From positions 69,349-133,348 of the forward strand of contig JAFRUO010000020.1 in the NCBI GenBank assembly GCA_017438845.1: 64,000 nt of DNA, written 5' to 3'. The stretch's first letter is position 1. Every line of letters begins with the position of its first letter. A model generated the notes under the pieces. The model did no database searches. It saw only the letters and a list, made by a program, of their open reading frames with translations, and was not told the origin of the DNA. Shown here piece by piece: positions 49,826 through 59,124 of this stretch. This DNA is from Clostridia bacterium. Lineage in GTDB: Bacteria > Bacillota > Clostridia > Oscillospirales > Acutalibacteraceae. Made by a program: the position numbers and the translations under genes.

Positions 49826-50433
49826 TGAGAGTCAACAGAATACTTGAAGAAACCTATGCCGAGGGACCGGGCAGAAGAATGTGCGTTTACGTACAGGGCT
49901 GCTCACATGCCTGCAAGGGCTGCTTTGCCGAAAAGCTTTGGGATTATTCGGGCGGCTATGAATGCAGTGCCGAGGAAATAATTACAAAGCTGCAACAAAA
50001 CAGCGACAGTCTTGACGGCATAACTTTCCTCGGCGGTGAGCCGATGGACAAGGCAGGGGAGCTGGCTTTGGTTGCCCGTGAGGCAAAGAAACTCGGACTT
50101 AACGTAATTACTTTTACGGGCTACACTTATGAGGAGCTTCTGAAGAGTGATAACGGCGGCATTAAAGATTTGCTTGAGCACACCGATTTGCTGATTGACG
50201 GCGAATTCCGTGAGGAGCTGCTCGACTACTCAAGGCCTATGGTCGGCTCGTCAAACCAAAGGTTTATTTATCTGAGCGACGCAATTTCAAAAGAGGATAT
50301 TGCCGCCTACAAAAACCGCTTTGAAATACGCACCGACAAAAACGGCGGTCTTACCTTCAACGGTATGGGCAATATTAAAAAGCTTCAAAAATACATTAAA
50401 GATTTGAGTGAGGAAAACAATGATACAGACTGA
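49825..50433 (+). CDS. radical SAM 4Fe-4S activase-like protein (NrdG-type fold)
   Basis: 202 residues. The N-terminal CSHACKGCF (C-x3-C-x2-C) follows VQGC. The glycine motif TFLGGEPMD and short barrel match the small radical SAM activases (NrdG/PflA-like). GSSNQRFIYLSD in the C-terminal part is also typical. No glycyl radical enzyme lies beside it. In this cluster it is translationally coupled (starts on the stop of the HhH gene and ends 14 bases inside the ATPase gene), so its target is likely within the cluster. Confidence 0.88.
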   Translation: MRVNRILEETYAEGPGRRMCVYVQGCSHACKGCFAEKLWDYSGGYECSAEEIITKLQQNSDSLDGITFLGGEPMDKAGELALVAREAKKLGLNVITFTGYTYEELLKSDNGGIKDLLEHTDLLIDGEFREELLDYSRPMVGSSNQRFIYLSDAISKEDIAAYKNRFEIRTDKNGGLTFNGMGNIKKLQKYIKDLSEENNDTD

Positions 50434-52054
50434 ATTTGCAAAGAATTTTTCAAACCTTGTAAACGCAGGCTTTCCGTATATCTATATTCCTTCATACGAA
50501 GAGGAGAGAGTTACGGTCAGCATCAGAAACATACTTGCTGACAGAGAGCTTATCAAAAACGAAAGAAAGCTCTTTATCTGGACTCAGACCGACGGTATTG
50601 TCGGTGAGGACGGCAAGCAGGTAAGAGACAGCAACGAGCCGATAAGGGCAATTGAAAGCATCGCCCGTTCAAACGAAGAGGCGGTTTACCTTTTAAAGGA
50701 TTTTCATATTTATTTCGGCGCAGACCGTCAGTCAAGACCCGACTACGCCGTTATCAGGAAGCTCAGGGACATTATCCCCGACCTTAAAAATTCGAGAAAA
50801 ACCGTTGTTTTCCTCTCGTCAAAGCTCGTTATTCCCTGCGACATGGAGAAGGAAATTTCAATTCTCGACTTTGACCTTCCCGCAGAGGAGGACATCAAAG
50901 CTCTGCTTAACGAGTTAATCGCAGGTCTTAACCCCGAAAACGTAAACCTGACCGAGGACGAAAAGACCGTGCTTGCACGCTCGGCTCTCGGCCTTACAAT
51001 GCAGGAGGCTGAAAACGCATTCTGCAGAGCGATAGTTAACCTTAAAGGACTTAATAAGAACGCCATTTCGATTATTCACGAGGAGAAAAATCAGGTAGTC
51101 AAAAAGACGGGAGTGCTTGAGTTCGTAAAGAGCGACCTTAACATTGACGACATAGGCGGTCTTGACAACTTAAAAACCTGGCTTCTTCGCAGAAACAATT
51201 CGTGGTCGGAAAAGGCAAAGGCATATAACCTGCCCGCACCCAAGGGCGTGCTTATCACGGGCGTACCTGGCTGCGGAAAATCCCTTACCGCAAAGGCAAT
51301 GAGCGCTATCTGGGGGCTTCCGCTTCTCAAACTCGACATGGGTAAGATTTTCGGCGGCATCGTCGGAAGCTCGGAGGAGAATATGAGAAAGGCGATTTCC
51401 ACCGCCGAGGCTGTTTCACCGTCAATTCTCTGGGTTGACGAAATTGAAAAGGGCTTTTCGGGCATCAAGTCGGGCGGCGACAGCGGAACCTCGGCAAGAG
51501 TTTTCGGCACCTTCCTTACCTGGATGCAGGAAAAAACGAAGCCCGTTTTCGTAATTGCCACCGCCAATGACATCAGCTCGCTTCCGCCTGAGCTTTTAAG
51601 AAAGGGCAGATTTGACGAAATCTTCTTCGTTGACATTCCCACCACAAAAGAGCGTGAAAAGATTTTCAGCGTACATATCAATAAAATTACAAAGAATTCA
51701 AAAATTGAGCACGAAATCAAGGCTGACGAGGAAACCTGCAGAATTCTTGCCAATGCTTCGGCAGGCTATGTCGGCGCAGAAATTGAGCAGATTGTTGTAG
51801 CCGCAATGTATGAGGCGTTTTACGCCGACAGAGGTCTTACAAAAGAGGACGTGCTTAAATGCATCAGCGAAACGGTTCCGCTTTCAAACACCCAGCGTGA
51901 GCAGATTCTTGCGCTTCGTGAATGGGCGAAGGAAAGGGCTGTTCTCGCCACTGCTCCTCAGGACAGAGAGGAAGCCTCGGGCACATTCGACAGAGATGAT
52001 GACGACGGCTTTACGCACAGACAAGGCGGCAGAATAGTCGACTTTGATTTATAA
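50420..52054 (+). CDS. Ycf46-like AAA ATPase
   Basis: 544 residues from ATG 50420, preceded by GAGTGAGG; an in-frame start at 50408 is less suitable. The N-terminal part has [20 protein letters not shown] and a [11 protein letters not shown] strand, characteristic of the Ycf46-type AAA proteins of cyanobacteria and plastids. The second half is a canonical AAA+ module: Walker A GVPGCGKS, Walker [10 protein letters not shown], sensor ATAND, arginine finger [12 protein letters not shown]. Mostly soluble, no membrane segment. It may remodel a membrane or photosynthesis-related complex in other organisms; here the partner is unknown. The stop is 14 bases before the DUF1257-like gene. Confidence 0.9.
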   Translation: MIQTEFAKNFSNLVNAGFPYIYIPSYEEERVTVSIRNILADRELIKNERKLFIWTQTDGIVGEDGKQVRDSNEPIRAIESIARSNEEAVYLLKDFHIYFGADRQSRPDYAVIRKLRDIIPDLKNSRKTVVFLSSKLVIPCDMEKEISILDFDLPAEEDIKALLNELIAGLNPENVNLTEDEKTVLARSALGLTMQEAENAFCRAIVNLKGLNKNAISIIHEEKNQVVKKTGVLEFVKSDLNIDDIGGLDNLKTWLLRRNNSWSEKAKAYNLPAPKGVLITGVPGCGKSLTAKAMSAIWGLPLLKLDMGKIFGGIVGSSEENMRKAISTAEAVSPSILWVDEIEKGFSGIKSGGDSGTSARVFGTFLTWMQEKTKPVFVIATANDISSLPPELLRKGRFDEIFFVDIPTTKEREKIFSVHINKITKNSKIEHEIKADEETCRILANASAGYVGAEIEQIVVAAMYEAFYADRGLTKEDVLKCISETVPLSNTQREQILALREWAKERAVLATAPQDREEASGTFDRDDDDGFTHRQGGRIVDFDL

Positions 52055-52068
52055 GGAGGACACGGCTT

Positions 52069-52536
52069 ATGTCAATGATTCTTACCCTTACATCTGCGGC
52101 AATTCTTGCAGGCGTTACTCTTACGGGCACGTCTCTTTCGGTTATAGCCTCCAAGGTCAGCGACGGTATTGTTGACGAAATTCCCGAAGGGCTCGACACT
52201 ATGTTTGTCGACTGTCAGGTGCTCATAGATACGCTTAACGGCTTTGACTGCCACATCAATCAGGTTGACGAGAACACTATTTATGTCGAGACCACCGCCG
52301 GCAATCTCCGTTATGCAAGGCAGAACAATACCGAGGCATTCAAGCTTTATCTTGACGAGGTTCGGAACGCCGATGCTCTGTATCAGAACATAAAGCAGCT
52401 TGAGGTCGATTACGGCAGAAATGTCCAAAGCTATACCTACGACCATATTAAGCAGAACCTTTCAAAGGGCATGACTATTCAGTCGGAGGAAGTGCTTGAG
52501 GACGACACGCTGTTTTTGACTATCAATGTAGAATAA
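52069..52536 (+). CDS. DUF1257-like (Ycf35-type) small protein
   Basis: 155 residues. An N-terminal hydrophobic stretch (ILTLTSAAILAGVTLTGTSLS) could anchor it; the C-terminal half (QLEVDYGRNVQSYTYDHIKQ and MTIQSEEVLEDDTLFLTI) resembles DUF1257/Ycf35, which co-occurs with Ycf46 and DUF2997 in cyanobacteria. The similarity is by eye and partial. AAGGAGG precedes the ATG. It closes the five-gene operon; a terminator follows. Confidence 0.65.
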   Translation: MSMILTLTSAAILAGVTLTGTSLSVIASKVSDGIVDEIPEGLDTMFVDCQVLIDTLNGFDCHINQVDENTIYVETTAGNLRYARQNNTEAFKLYLDEVRNADALYQNIKQLEVDYGRNVQSYTYDHIKQNLSKGMTIQSEEVLEDDTLFLTINVE

Positions 52537-52547
52537 GCAATAAAAAA

Positions 52548-52585
52548 TGAACCGCAACAGTCAAACGGCTGTTGCGGTTTTGTTA
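52548..52585. terminator. terminator between DUF1257-like gene and glnA
   Basis: AACCGCAACAG (about 52550-52560) pairs with CTGTTGCGGTT (about 52569-52579) over a short loop, with a T run on plus and an A-rich flank so that it can serve the minus-strand glnA as well. Confidence 0.8.
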
Positions 52586-52591
52586 TGCGGT

Positions 52592-53914
52592 TTAGTATTT
52601 GAGAAGATACCTGTCAATTTCCCAGTCGGAAACGCAGATTTTGTACTTCTTCCACTCTCTTCTCTTGCCCTCCATATACTTTTCGTAAACGTGAAAGCCG
52701 AGAGCCTCCTTCATGCATTCGTCCTTTTCAAGCTCATTAAGGGCGCATTCAAGCGTGTCGGGAAGGTGGTCGATTCCGTCTGCCTTAAGCTCCTCTGCGC
52801 TCATCTCATAAATATTCTTTGAGGTGCTTGCAGGGGGAGTAAGCTTTCTCTTGATTCCGTCAAGTCCCGCCGCAAGGCAAAGAGCCATTTCAATGTACGG
52901 GTTGCAGGCGGGGTCGGGCGAGCGAAGCTCAACTCTTGTGCCCATGCCTCTTGCGGCAGGAACTCTTATAAGAGTTGAACGGTTTGAAGCGGACCACGCA
53001 ATGTAAACGGGAGCCTCATAGCCCGGGACAAGTCTTTTATATGAGTTTACAAGCGGATTTGCAACCGCGGTAATAGCTTTGACATGGGTAAGAATACCTG
53101 CAATAAAATGAAGCGCAGTGTCGGAAAGTCCGTATTCCTTGTCGGGGTCGAAAAAGGCGTTCTTACCGTCCTTCATAAGCGACATATTGGTGTGCATACC
53201 CGAGCCGTTAATGCCGAAAACGGGCTTGGGCATAAAGGTGGCGTGAAGGCCGTGACGTCTTGCATAGGTCTTAACAACGTGCTTAAAGGTTACAACGTTG
53301 TCTGCGGTTTTAACTACCTCGTCGAAGCGGAAGTCAATTTCGTGCTGACCCTCGGCAACCTCGTGGTGAGAGGCTTCAATTTCAAAGCCCATTTCCTCAA
53401 GCGCAAGACAGATGTCCCTTCTGCACTGCTCGCCCTGATCGGCGGGGCCCATGTCGAAATAACCTGCAACATCGTTTGTGTCGGTGGTTGGGTTGCCCTC
53501 GTCGTCAAGGTGGAAGAGGAAGAACTCGCATTCCGGTCCAACGTTGAAGGTGTAGCCCATATCAGCCGCCTCTTTTACGACCTTTTTAAGAATATTTCTC
53601 GGGTCGCCCAGGAAGGGCGTTTCGCCGTCGGTGCAGTAAACGTCGCAGATAAGCCTTGCAACTCTGTCCTTCCACGGAAGAATAACAAACGAATCATAGT
53701 CGGGGCGAAGATACATATCAGACTCGTTGATTCTGACAAAGCCCTCAATAGATGAGCCGTCAAACATACATTCGTTATTAAGCGCCTTTTCAAGCTGGCT
53801 TCTTGTAATGGCAACATTTTTCATCTGCCCGAAAATATCGGTAAACTGAAGACGGATAAACTTAACGTCCTTTTCCTCTGCAATTCTTAAAATGTCTTCC
53901 TTGGTATAGCCCAT
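52592..53914 (-). CDS. glnA: glutamine synthetase type I
   Basis: 440 residues from ATG 53914 ([20 protein letters not shown]), AAGGAG upstream; three residues further out lies a weaker GTG. GSI signature residues include [47 protein letters not shown] and [20 protein letters not shown], with no Tyr adenylylation motif of the NLYDLP type. Length matches the alpha-GSI forms of Bacillota. A second glutamine synthetase (GSIII at 23810) is also present. The leader hairpin between promoter and start carries GGCAACGAGG, as in the other nitrogen leaders. Confidence 0.97.
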   Translation of the reverse strand: MGYTKEDILRIAEEKDVKFIRLQFTDIFGQMKNVAITRSQLEKALNNECMFDGSSIEGFVRINESDMYLRPDYDSFVILPWKDRVARLICDVYCTDGETPFLGDPRNILKKVVKEAADMGYTFNVGPECEFFLFHLDDEGNPTTDTNDVAGYFDMGPADQGEQCRRDICLALEEMGFEIEASHHEVAEGQHEIDFRFDEVVKTADNVVTFKHVVKTYARRHGLHATFMPKPVFGINGSGMHTNMSLMKDGKNAFFDPDKEYGLSDTALHFIAGILTHVKAITAVANPLVNSYKRLVPGYEAPVYIAWSASNRSTLIRVPAARGMGTRVELRSPDPACNPYIEMALCLAAGLDGIKRKLTPPASTSKNIYEMSAEELKADGIDHLPDTLECALNELEKDECMKEALGFHVYEKYMEGKRREWKKYKICVSDWEIDRYLLKY

Positions 53915-53939
53915 AAAGCACACTCCTTTTTAAATGAAA

Positions 53940-53978
53940 AGGGCAACGAGAACCCGTTCAAGACCTCGTTGCCTTCGA
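53940..53978 (-). promoter_or_regulatory. glnA leader hairpin
   Basis: On minus, GGCAACGAG (53965-53973) pairs with CTCGTTGCC (53942-53950), with a GAAC / GTTC inner stem. The start of the RNA reads GGCAACGAGGTCTTGAAC, close to the GGCAACGGCGTCTTTGAG element in the glnN leader. Confidence 0.6.
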
Positions 53979-53988
53979 TTACGGTATA

Positions 53989-54016
53989 ATTATAACACGA
54001 AGGACGGGTTTGTCAA
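53989..54016 (-). promoter_or_regulatory. glnA promoter, TTGACA-16-TATAAT
   Basis: Minus-strand -35 at 54011-54016, -10 at 53989-53994. Confidence 0.8.
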
Positions 54017-54088
54017 CCGATTTTTACGCTTTTTTCTTCACGTCTGCCGAAAAGCCCTGCCAAATTAGGCTTTCGGGCTATTTTTTTC

Positions 54089-54117
54089 TTGATTTTTGTC
54101 CTGTGTTAAACTATAAT
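54089..54117 (+). promoter_or_regulatory. ileS promoter, TTGATT-17-TATAAT
   Basis: -35 54089-54094, -10 54112-54117. No T-box motif lies in the short leader. Confidence 0.7.
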
Positions 54118-54167
54118 ATACTTTGTATGTATACTTAAAACTAATTCATCAGTGAGGGTGATATTAA

Positions 54168-57100
54168 TTGGATAAGAAAATCGAAAGAAATTATGATTTC
54201 GCCAAGGAGGAACAGAAGGTTATAGACTTCTGGAACGAGAACGAAATCTTTAAAAAGGCAGTCGAAAAGAACGACGTAAACACAAAGAATTACGTTTTTT
54301 ATGACGGCCCTCCGACCGCCAACGGAAAGCCGCATATCGGACACGTGCTTACAAGAGTTGTCAAGGACGTTATTCCGAGATACAAGACCATGCAGGGCTA
54401 TCACGTTGAAAGAAAGGCAGGCTGGGACACTCACGGTCTTCCCGTTGAGCTTGAGGTTGAAAAGCAGATTCATACCAACGGTAAGGCTGACATCGAGGCA
54501 TACGGCGTAGAGCCCTTTATTCAGAAATGCCGTGAGAGCGTGTGGACCTATAAGGACCTTTGGGAAAGAATGAGCGAGAGGGTAGGCTACTGGTGCGATT
54601 TTGAGCACCCGTATATCACCTATACCAACGACTATATCGAGTCTGTTTGGTGGGGACTCAAGCAGCTTGACAACAAGGGACTTATTTACAAGGGTTACAG
54701 GGTTTCACCCTACTGCCCGAGGTGCTCGACAGCGCTTTCTTCACACGAGGTTGCACAGGGCTATAAGGACATCAAGACCTCGTCAATTTTCTTCCGCCTT
54801 AAGGTAAAAGGGGAGGATAACACATATTTTGCGGTATGGACCACTACTCCGTGGACCGTTATCTCAAACGTTGCACTCTGCGTAAACAAGGAGTTTGATT
54901 ATTCAAAGGTGCTCGTTGACGGAGATTATTACTATATCGCCACCGAGCTTTGTGAAAGCCTCTTCGGCGAGGAATACGAAACCGTATCCAAGTGCAAGGG
55001 CGCCGACCTTTTAGGTATGGAATATGAGCCCGCTTTTACTTACCTTGCGGACAGCTTTAAGGAAAAGGCATATTACGTTGTTGAGGACAATTACGTTTCT
55101 CTTGACGCCGGTACCGGTATTGTTCATATTTCGCCCGCCTTCGGTGAGGACGACGCAAGGGTCGGAAGGGAGAACAATCTTCCCTGCCCGAAGCCCGTTG
55201 ACTTTGCGGGTAAGTTTACCGACGTATGCGGCGTATACACAGGTATGCTTGTATTTGATGCAGACGAGCCGATTATCAAAGAGCTGATTGACCGTAAGGT
55301 TATTTTAAAGGTTAAGAAGATTGAGCACAGCTATCCTCACTGCTGGCGTTGTAACAGTCCGCTTATCTACTATGCAAAGGACTCGTGGTTTATCGCTATG
55401 TCCACCCTGCGTGACGAGCTTGTTGCCGACAACAGAAGCGTCAACTGGTTCCCGGACAACTTCAAGGAAGGCAGAATGGGCAACTTCGTAGGCAACGTAA
55501 TCGACTGGGCTGTTTCAAGAGACAGATACTGGGGCACGCCTCTTCCGATCTGGGTTTGCGAGGAGTGCGGACACAAGCACGTTGTCGGAAGCGTTGCGGA
55601 GCTTGTTGAGCTCACGGGCGCAGATCCCGACGTAGACCTTCACAAGCCCATGGTTGACAGGCTTACAATGACCTGCCCCGAGTGCGGCAAGACCATGTAC
55701 CGTACGCCCGAGGTTTGCGACTGCTGGCTTGACTCAGGCTCAATGCCTTACGCACAGCATCATTATCCCTTTGAGAACAAAGAAAAATTTCAGCAGCAGT
55801 TCCCTGCGGATTTCATCAGCGAGGGCAGCGACCAGACAAGAGGCTGGTTTTATGCTCTTCAGGCGCTTTCGACCGCTATTTTCGGCAAGTCGCCTTATAA
55901 AAACTGTATTGCCCTCGGTCTTGTAAACGACGAAAAGGGCATCAAGATGTCAAAGCATATCGGCAATGTTGTCGACCCGTGGGAGGTGCTTGACGAGTTC
56001 GGCTCGGACGCAACAAGGCTTTATTTCTGTATTGCGAACGCTCCTTGGGTTTCCACAAGCTTTAACAAGCAGACCCTCGGTCAGTTCCAGAACCGCTTTA
56101 TCGGCACCCTCTGGGCAAGCGTATACTTCTATTCGCTTTACAGTGAAATTGACGGCTTTGACCCGAGCAAGTACAGTCTTTCGGATTGCAAGCTTCGCTC
56201 AATCGACGAGTGGGTGCTTTCAAGGACGAATTCACTTGTAAAGAAGGTTACAAAGGAATTCGACTCTTACCATGTCTTTGAGGCAACAAGAGCAATGGAG
56301 AGCTTTATTGACGAGCTTTCCAACTGGTACATCCGCCGTAACCGCCGTCGTTTCTTTAATTCGGAGCTTTCCGAGGACAAGATTGCGGCATATATGACTC
56401 TCTACACCGTACTTGATACGCTTACAAGAGTTGTAGCGCCCGTAACGCCTTTCGTTGCAGAGACAATTTATCAGGGACTTGTGGTTAAATTCTTCCCCGA
56501 GGCTCCTATCAGCGTTCACCTTGCAGATTTCCCGAAGGATCATGCAGAATGGGATAAGCCCGAGCTTGAGGCACAGATGGAGGTCGCATACAAGGCGGTC
56601 GAAATCGGCAGAAAGCTTCGTGAGCTTGTTCATATCCGTAACCGTCAGCCGCTTAGCGAATGCATCGTTAAGGTTGACAGCGACATTAAGCTTGATGACG
56701 AGCAGCTCGGCACGATAGCTGAGGAGTTAAACGTCGACAAGGTGCTTACCGATTATGATATGGAGAGCCTGATTCAGTATGAAATCAAGCCTCAGCTCAA
56801 GACCTTGGGTCCCAAGTACGGCAGACACCTCAAGGCAATCGGCGAATATTTCTGCGTTGAGAGAAACACAGAAATTATCAACACCATCAAGACTGACGGA
56901 GTTTACAGGGCAACGATTGACGGCGCGGAAATCGAGCTTACAATGGACGACCTGCTTGTCACCGAAAAGGCGAAGGAGGGCTACATCGCCGAAACCAATT
57001 ACGGCGTAAGCGTTATTCTTAACACTGCCCTTAACGACGACCTTATTGAGAGAGGCTCCGTAAGAGAGTTTATTTCAAAGGTGCAGAACCTCCGTAAGTC

Positions 57101-57293
57101 ATCGGGACTTGAGGTTACCGACCATATTGTAATCACCGCCTTCAGCGACGACTACATTAAGGACGTAATCGCCAAAAACGAGGACTTCATTAAGTCCGAG
57201 CTTCTCTGCGATTCGCTTACACTTGCCGACACCTCTGACAATGAATTCAAAATTGACGAGCACAAGGTAAACGTAACAATCACAAAGGCATAA
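54168..57293 (+). CDS. ileS: isoleucyl-tRNA synthetase
   Basis: 1041 residues from TTG 54168 (MDKKIERNYDFAKEEQKVID), with GAGGGTG seven to eight bases upstream. Class I signatures are GKPHIGHVLTR (HIGH) and GIKMSKHIGN (KMSKS equivalent with H). A long connective peptide editing domain follows (YFAVWTTTPWTVISNVAL, DAGTGIVHISPAFGEDD). Zinc-type cysteines lie in CEECGHK and CPECGKTMYRTPEVCDCW. Length and the SxKMSKH pattern fit the type 2 (archaeal/eukaryal-like) IleS, which in other bacteria tolerates mupirocin; that property is an inference. Terminator after the stop at about 57307. Confidence 0.96.
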   Translation: MDKKIERNYDFAKEEQKVIDFWNENEIFKKAVEKNDVNTKNYVFYDGPPTANGKPHIGHVLTRVVKDVIPRYKTMQGYHVERKAGWDTHGLPVELEVEKQIHTNGKADIEAYGVEPFIQKCRESVWTYKDLWERMSERVGYWCDFEHPYITYTNDYIESVWWGLKQLDNKGLIYKGYRVSPYCPRCSTALSSHEVAQGYKDIKTSSIFFRLKVKGEDNTYFAVWTTTPWTVISNVALCVNKEFDYSKVLVDGDYYYIATELCESLFGEEYETVSKCKGADLLGMEYEPAFTYLADSFKEKAYYVVEDNYVSLDAGTGIVHISPAFGEDDARVGRENNLPCPKPVDFAGKFTDVCGVYTGMLVFDADEPIIKELIDRKVILKVKKIEHSYPHCWRCNSPLIYYAKDSWFIAMSTLRDELVADNRSVNWFPDNFKEGRMGNFVGNVIDWAVSRDRYWGTPLPIWVCEECGHKHVVGSVAELVELTGADPDVDLHKPMVDRLTMTCPECGKTMYRTPEVCDCWLDSGSMPYAQHHYPFENKEKFQQQFPADFISEGSDQTRGWFYALQALSTAIFGKSPYKNCIALGLVNDEKGIKMSKHIGNVVDPWEVLDEFGSDATRLYFCIANAPWVSTSFNKQTLGQFQNRFIGTLWASVYFYSLYSEIDGFDPSKYSLSDCKLRSIDEWVLSRTNSLVKKVTKEFDSYHVFEATRAMESFIDELSNWYIRRNRRRFFNSELSEDKIAAYMTLYTVLDTLTRVVAPVTPFVAETIYQGLVVKFFPEAPISVHLADFPKDHAEWDKPELEAQMEVAYKAVEIGRKLRELVHIRNRQPLSECIVKVDSDIKLDDEQLGTIAEELNVDKVLTDYDMESLIQYEIKPQLKTLGPKYGRHLKAIGEYFCVERNTEIINTIKTDGVYRATIDGAEIELTMDDLLVTEKAKEGYIAETNYGVSVILNTALNDDLIERGSVREFISKVQNLRKSSGLEVTDHIVITAFSDDYIKDVIAKNEDFIKSELLCDSLTLADTSDNEFKIDEHKVNVTITKA

Positions 57294-57306
57294 TCAATTA
57301 TGATAC

Positions 57307-57345
57307 TAAAAAATCCCGAAGGTTAATTCCTTCGGGATTTTTTTA
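57307..57345. terminator. terminator after ileS, also serving the XRE gene
   Basis: AATCCCGAAGG (57310-57320) pairs with CCTTCGGGATT (57328-57338), T run on plus and A run on minus. Confidence 0.85.
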
Positions 57346-57927
57346 TCTCTTCGTTCTGTGTTTCATTATAAACCATATAACAACCATCGCCTCGAGGACT
57401 GCACAAATTATCAACAGATATAATAACTTGGTAACAGGGAAGGTGAGTATCAGTGAGAGAAACACACCCCAGATTATTCCGCTGACGCTGATAATTTTTG
57501 CTAAAGTGTTGTACCAAAGCGAGGAAAAAACGGTCATAATAATAAATGAAACGGGAATCGCATAAATAAAGCTCAGCCACACTCTGTCGACATCCGGGAC
57601 GAACATTTTCATTATAAAGAAAATTACCGACGCCGAAAGAAACGCTATGCCGATTGAGAGCACGGGCACAAATTTGTGGTGCTCTCTTTTGGCGTCGGTT
57701 GCTTTCGGGTTGCTGTCGTTTATCAGGTCGTCAAGGCTGATACCGAAAATTTCAGCGAGCCTGCACAGCACAAGTATATCGGGAATTCCCTCTGCCCGCT
57801 CCCATTTTGAGACGGATTTGTCGGAGTAATTTAACCTTTCGGCAAGCTCTCCCTGAGTCATTCCCAATTTTTTTCGGTAATAAGAAATATTTATTGCAAC
57901 GTTCTGTTTTAATTGCATTTCATCCAT
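57343..57927 (-). CDS. XRE-family regulator with membrane domain
   Basis: 194 residues. The N-terminal helix-turn-helix matches the Cro/CI type (YYRKKLGMTQGELAERLNYSDKSVSKWERAEGIP). After residue about 85 there are four hydrophobic segments (SIGIAFLSASVIFFIM, IYAIPVSFIIMTVF, IWGVFLSLILTFP, LLYLLIICAVLEAMVVIW). Such membrane-attached XRE regulators are common in Clostridia. GAGGTG precedes ATG 57927. It is divergent from the PAQR gene, with a 150-base shared region containing GTAGAGTCGG and GTAGAGTCGC repeats. Confidence 0.85.
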   Translation of the reverse strand: MDEMQLKQNVAINISYYRKKLGMTQGELAERLNYSDKSVSKWERAEGIPDILVLCRLAEIFGISLDDLINDSNPKATDAKREHHKFVPVLSIGIAFLSASVIFFIMKMFVPDVDRVWLSFIYAIPVSFIIMTVFSSLWYNTLAKIISVSGIIWGVFLSLILTFPVTKLLYLLIICAVLEAMVVIWFIMKHRTKR

Positions 57928-58078
57928 AGTGACACCTCAAAAGCCGCGCAGCCGCGTGAGTTTCTACTCCGAGTAGAGTCGGAATGCTTCTTAGTAGAGT
58001 CGCTTTCCCCGGTAGTAGGTTGCTTCGTGAACACTATAATTATATAATCAAAATCAGCAAAAAACAAGAGGTGATTAT

Positions 58079-58756
58079 ATGTCGAGAACAAAATTAGCTG
58101 ACAGAAAGCTTCCCGATTACACTCGCGGGGAAGAGATAGCAAATATGACAACGCATATAGTCGGAGGGGCATTCGGCATACTTGCGTTGGTGCTTTGCGT
58201 TGTGTTTGCGGCAATTAAAAGAAATTACTGGGGCTTAGGCGGAGGCATAGCCTACGGCGTGCTGATGATTTACCTTTATACTATTTCAAGCGTTTATCAC
58301 GGCCTTGTCCCCGAAAAGCCCAAAAAGGTTATGCAGGTGCTTGACCACTGTTCGATTTTCGCCATGATTGTCGGCTCGTATCTGCCTGTGCTTCTTACGG
58401 GAGTACGTCAGCAGAGCACGGTGATTTTTATAATTGTTTCGGTGCTTGTGACGGTCGGCAGTGCAATCGGAATTGTTTTTACGGCTATTGACTTTAAAAA
58501 GTATCGTGTAATTTCAATGACCGGTTACTTCGCGGTCGGCTGGTCGGCGCTGATTATGCTTTATCCGCTTTACAAGGCATACGGCTTTGAAATGCTTGCA
58601 TGGCTTGTAGGCGGCGGCTTAGCGTACACGCTCGGAATAATCTTTTACGCCCTCGGCGTGAAGAAAAGATATTTCCATATGATTTTTCACCTGTTCATTT
58701 TACTCGGCAGTATACTCCAATTTATTGCGATATTTAAGTTCTGTATCATGACGTAA
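58079..58756 (+). CDS. hemolysin III / PAQR family membrane protein
   Basis: 225 residues with seven membrane helices. The N-terminal NMTTHIVGGAFG, SSVYHG, LDHCSIFAMIVGSY and the C-terminal FHLFILLGSILQF carry the conserved His/Asp residues of the PAQR/HlyIII family, which may be a zinc-dependent hydrolase. No toxin function can be claimed. AGAGGTG precedes ATG 58079. A strong hairpin (GGGAGAACCTTC and complement, about 58769-58800) ends the transcript. Confidence 0.9.
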   Translation: MSRTKLADRKLPDYTRGEEIANMTTHIVGGAFGILALVLCVVFAAIKRNYWGLGGGIAYGVLMIYLYTISSVYHGLVPEKPKKVMQVLDHCSIFAMIVGSYLPVLLTGVRQQSTVIFIIVSVLVTVGSAIGIVFTAIDFKKYRVISMTGYFAVGWSALIMLYPLYKAYGFEMLAWLVGGGLAYTLGIIFYALGVKKRYFHMIFHLFILLGSILQFIAIFKFCIMT

Positions 58757-58768
58757 AAGAAGGGCTCG

Positions 58769-58802
58769 TTGGGAGAACCTTCATAAAGAAGGTTCTCCCA
58801 AT
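58769..58802 (+). terminator. hairpin after PAQR gene
   Basis: TTGGGAGAACCTTC pairs with GAAGGTTCTCCCAA over a short loop; only a modest T-rich tract follows. Confidence 0.6.
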
Positions 58803-58804
58803 TA

Positions 58805-58978
58805 AATTAATCCTTGCGGATTAGTGAAATACTCCTTCGGAATATGAAATTGCTTCGCAATGAAATACATCTGCGGCGTATGTAGGATTAATTTTATTTC
58901 ATATCAAGCAAAGCGAGATATTTCACAATTTGCTTTGGCAAATTATTTCATATTGCGTAGCAATATTTCATTAATGAC
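58805..58978. repeat. chain of short GAAAT-linked stem-loops
   Basis: About 170 bases built of short hairpins with TTCG- or TTTGG-like loops (TACTCCTTCGGAATA, AATTGCTTCGCAATG, ACATCTGCGGCGTATG, AATTTGCTTTGGCAAATT, TATTGCGTAGCAATAT). Most are separated by GAAAT or ATTTCAT. The whole is also roughly palindromic (first and second half complementary). No protein frame, no promoter. A repeated small structured element or MITE-like palindrome. Confidence 0.65.
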
Positions 58979-59063
58979 AGACCGTTCCTCTTTCGGTCTG
59001 TTTTTCTTTTTTTGGGTTTGTTTTTACAAATCCTATGCTCGCTACAACCTATGACATTATTAT

Positions 59064-59092
59064 TTGCTATTCCAAAAACACTATGATATAAT
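59064..59092 (+). promoter_or_regulatory. GH29 promoter, TTGCTA-17-TATAAT
   Basis: -35 59064-59069, -10 59087-59092. Confidence 0.7.
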
Positions 59093-59124
59093 GAACCCGA
59101 CAAATCGGTATTTGGGAGAAAGAT

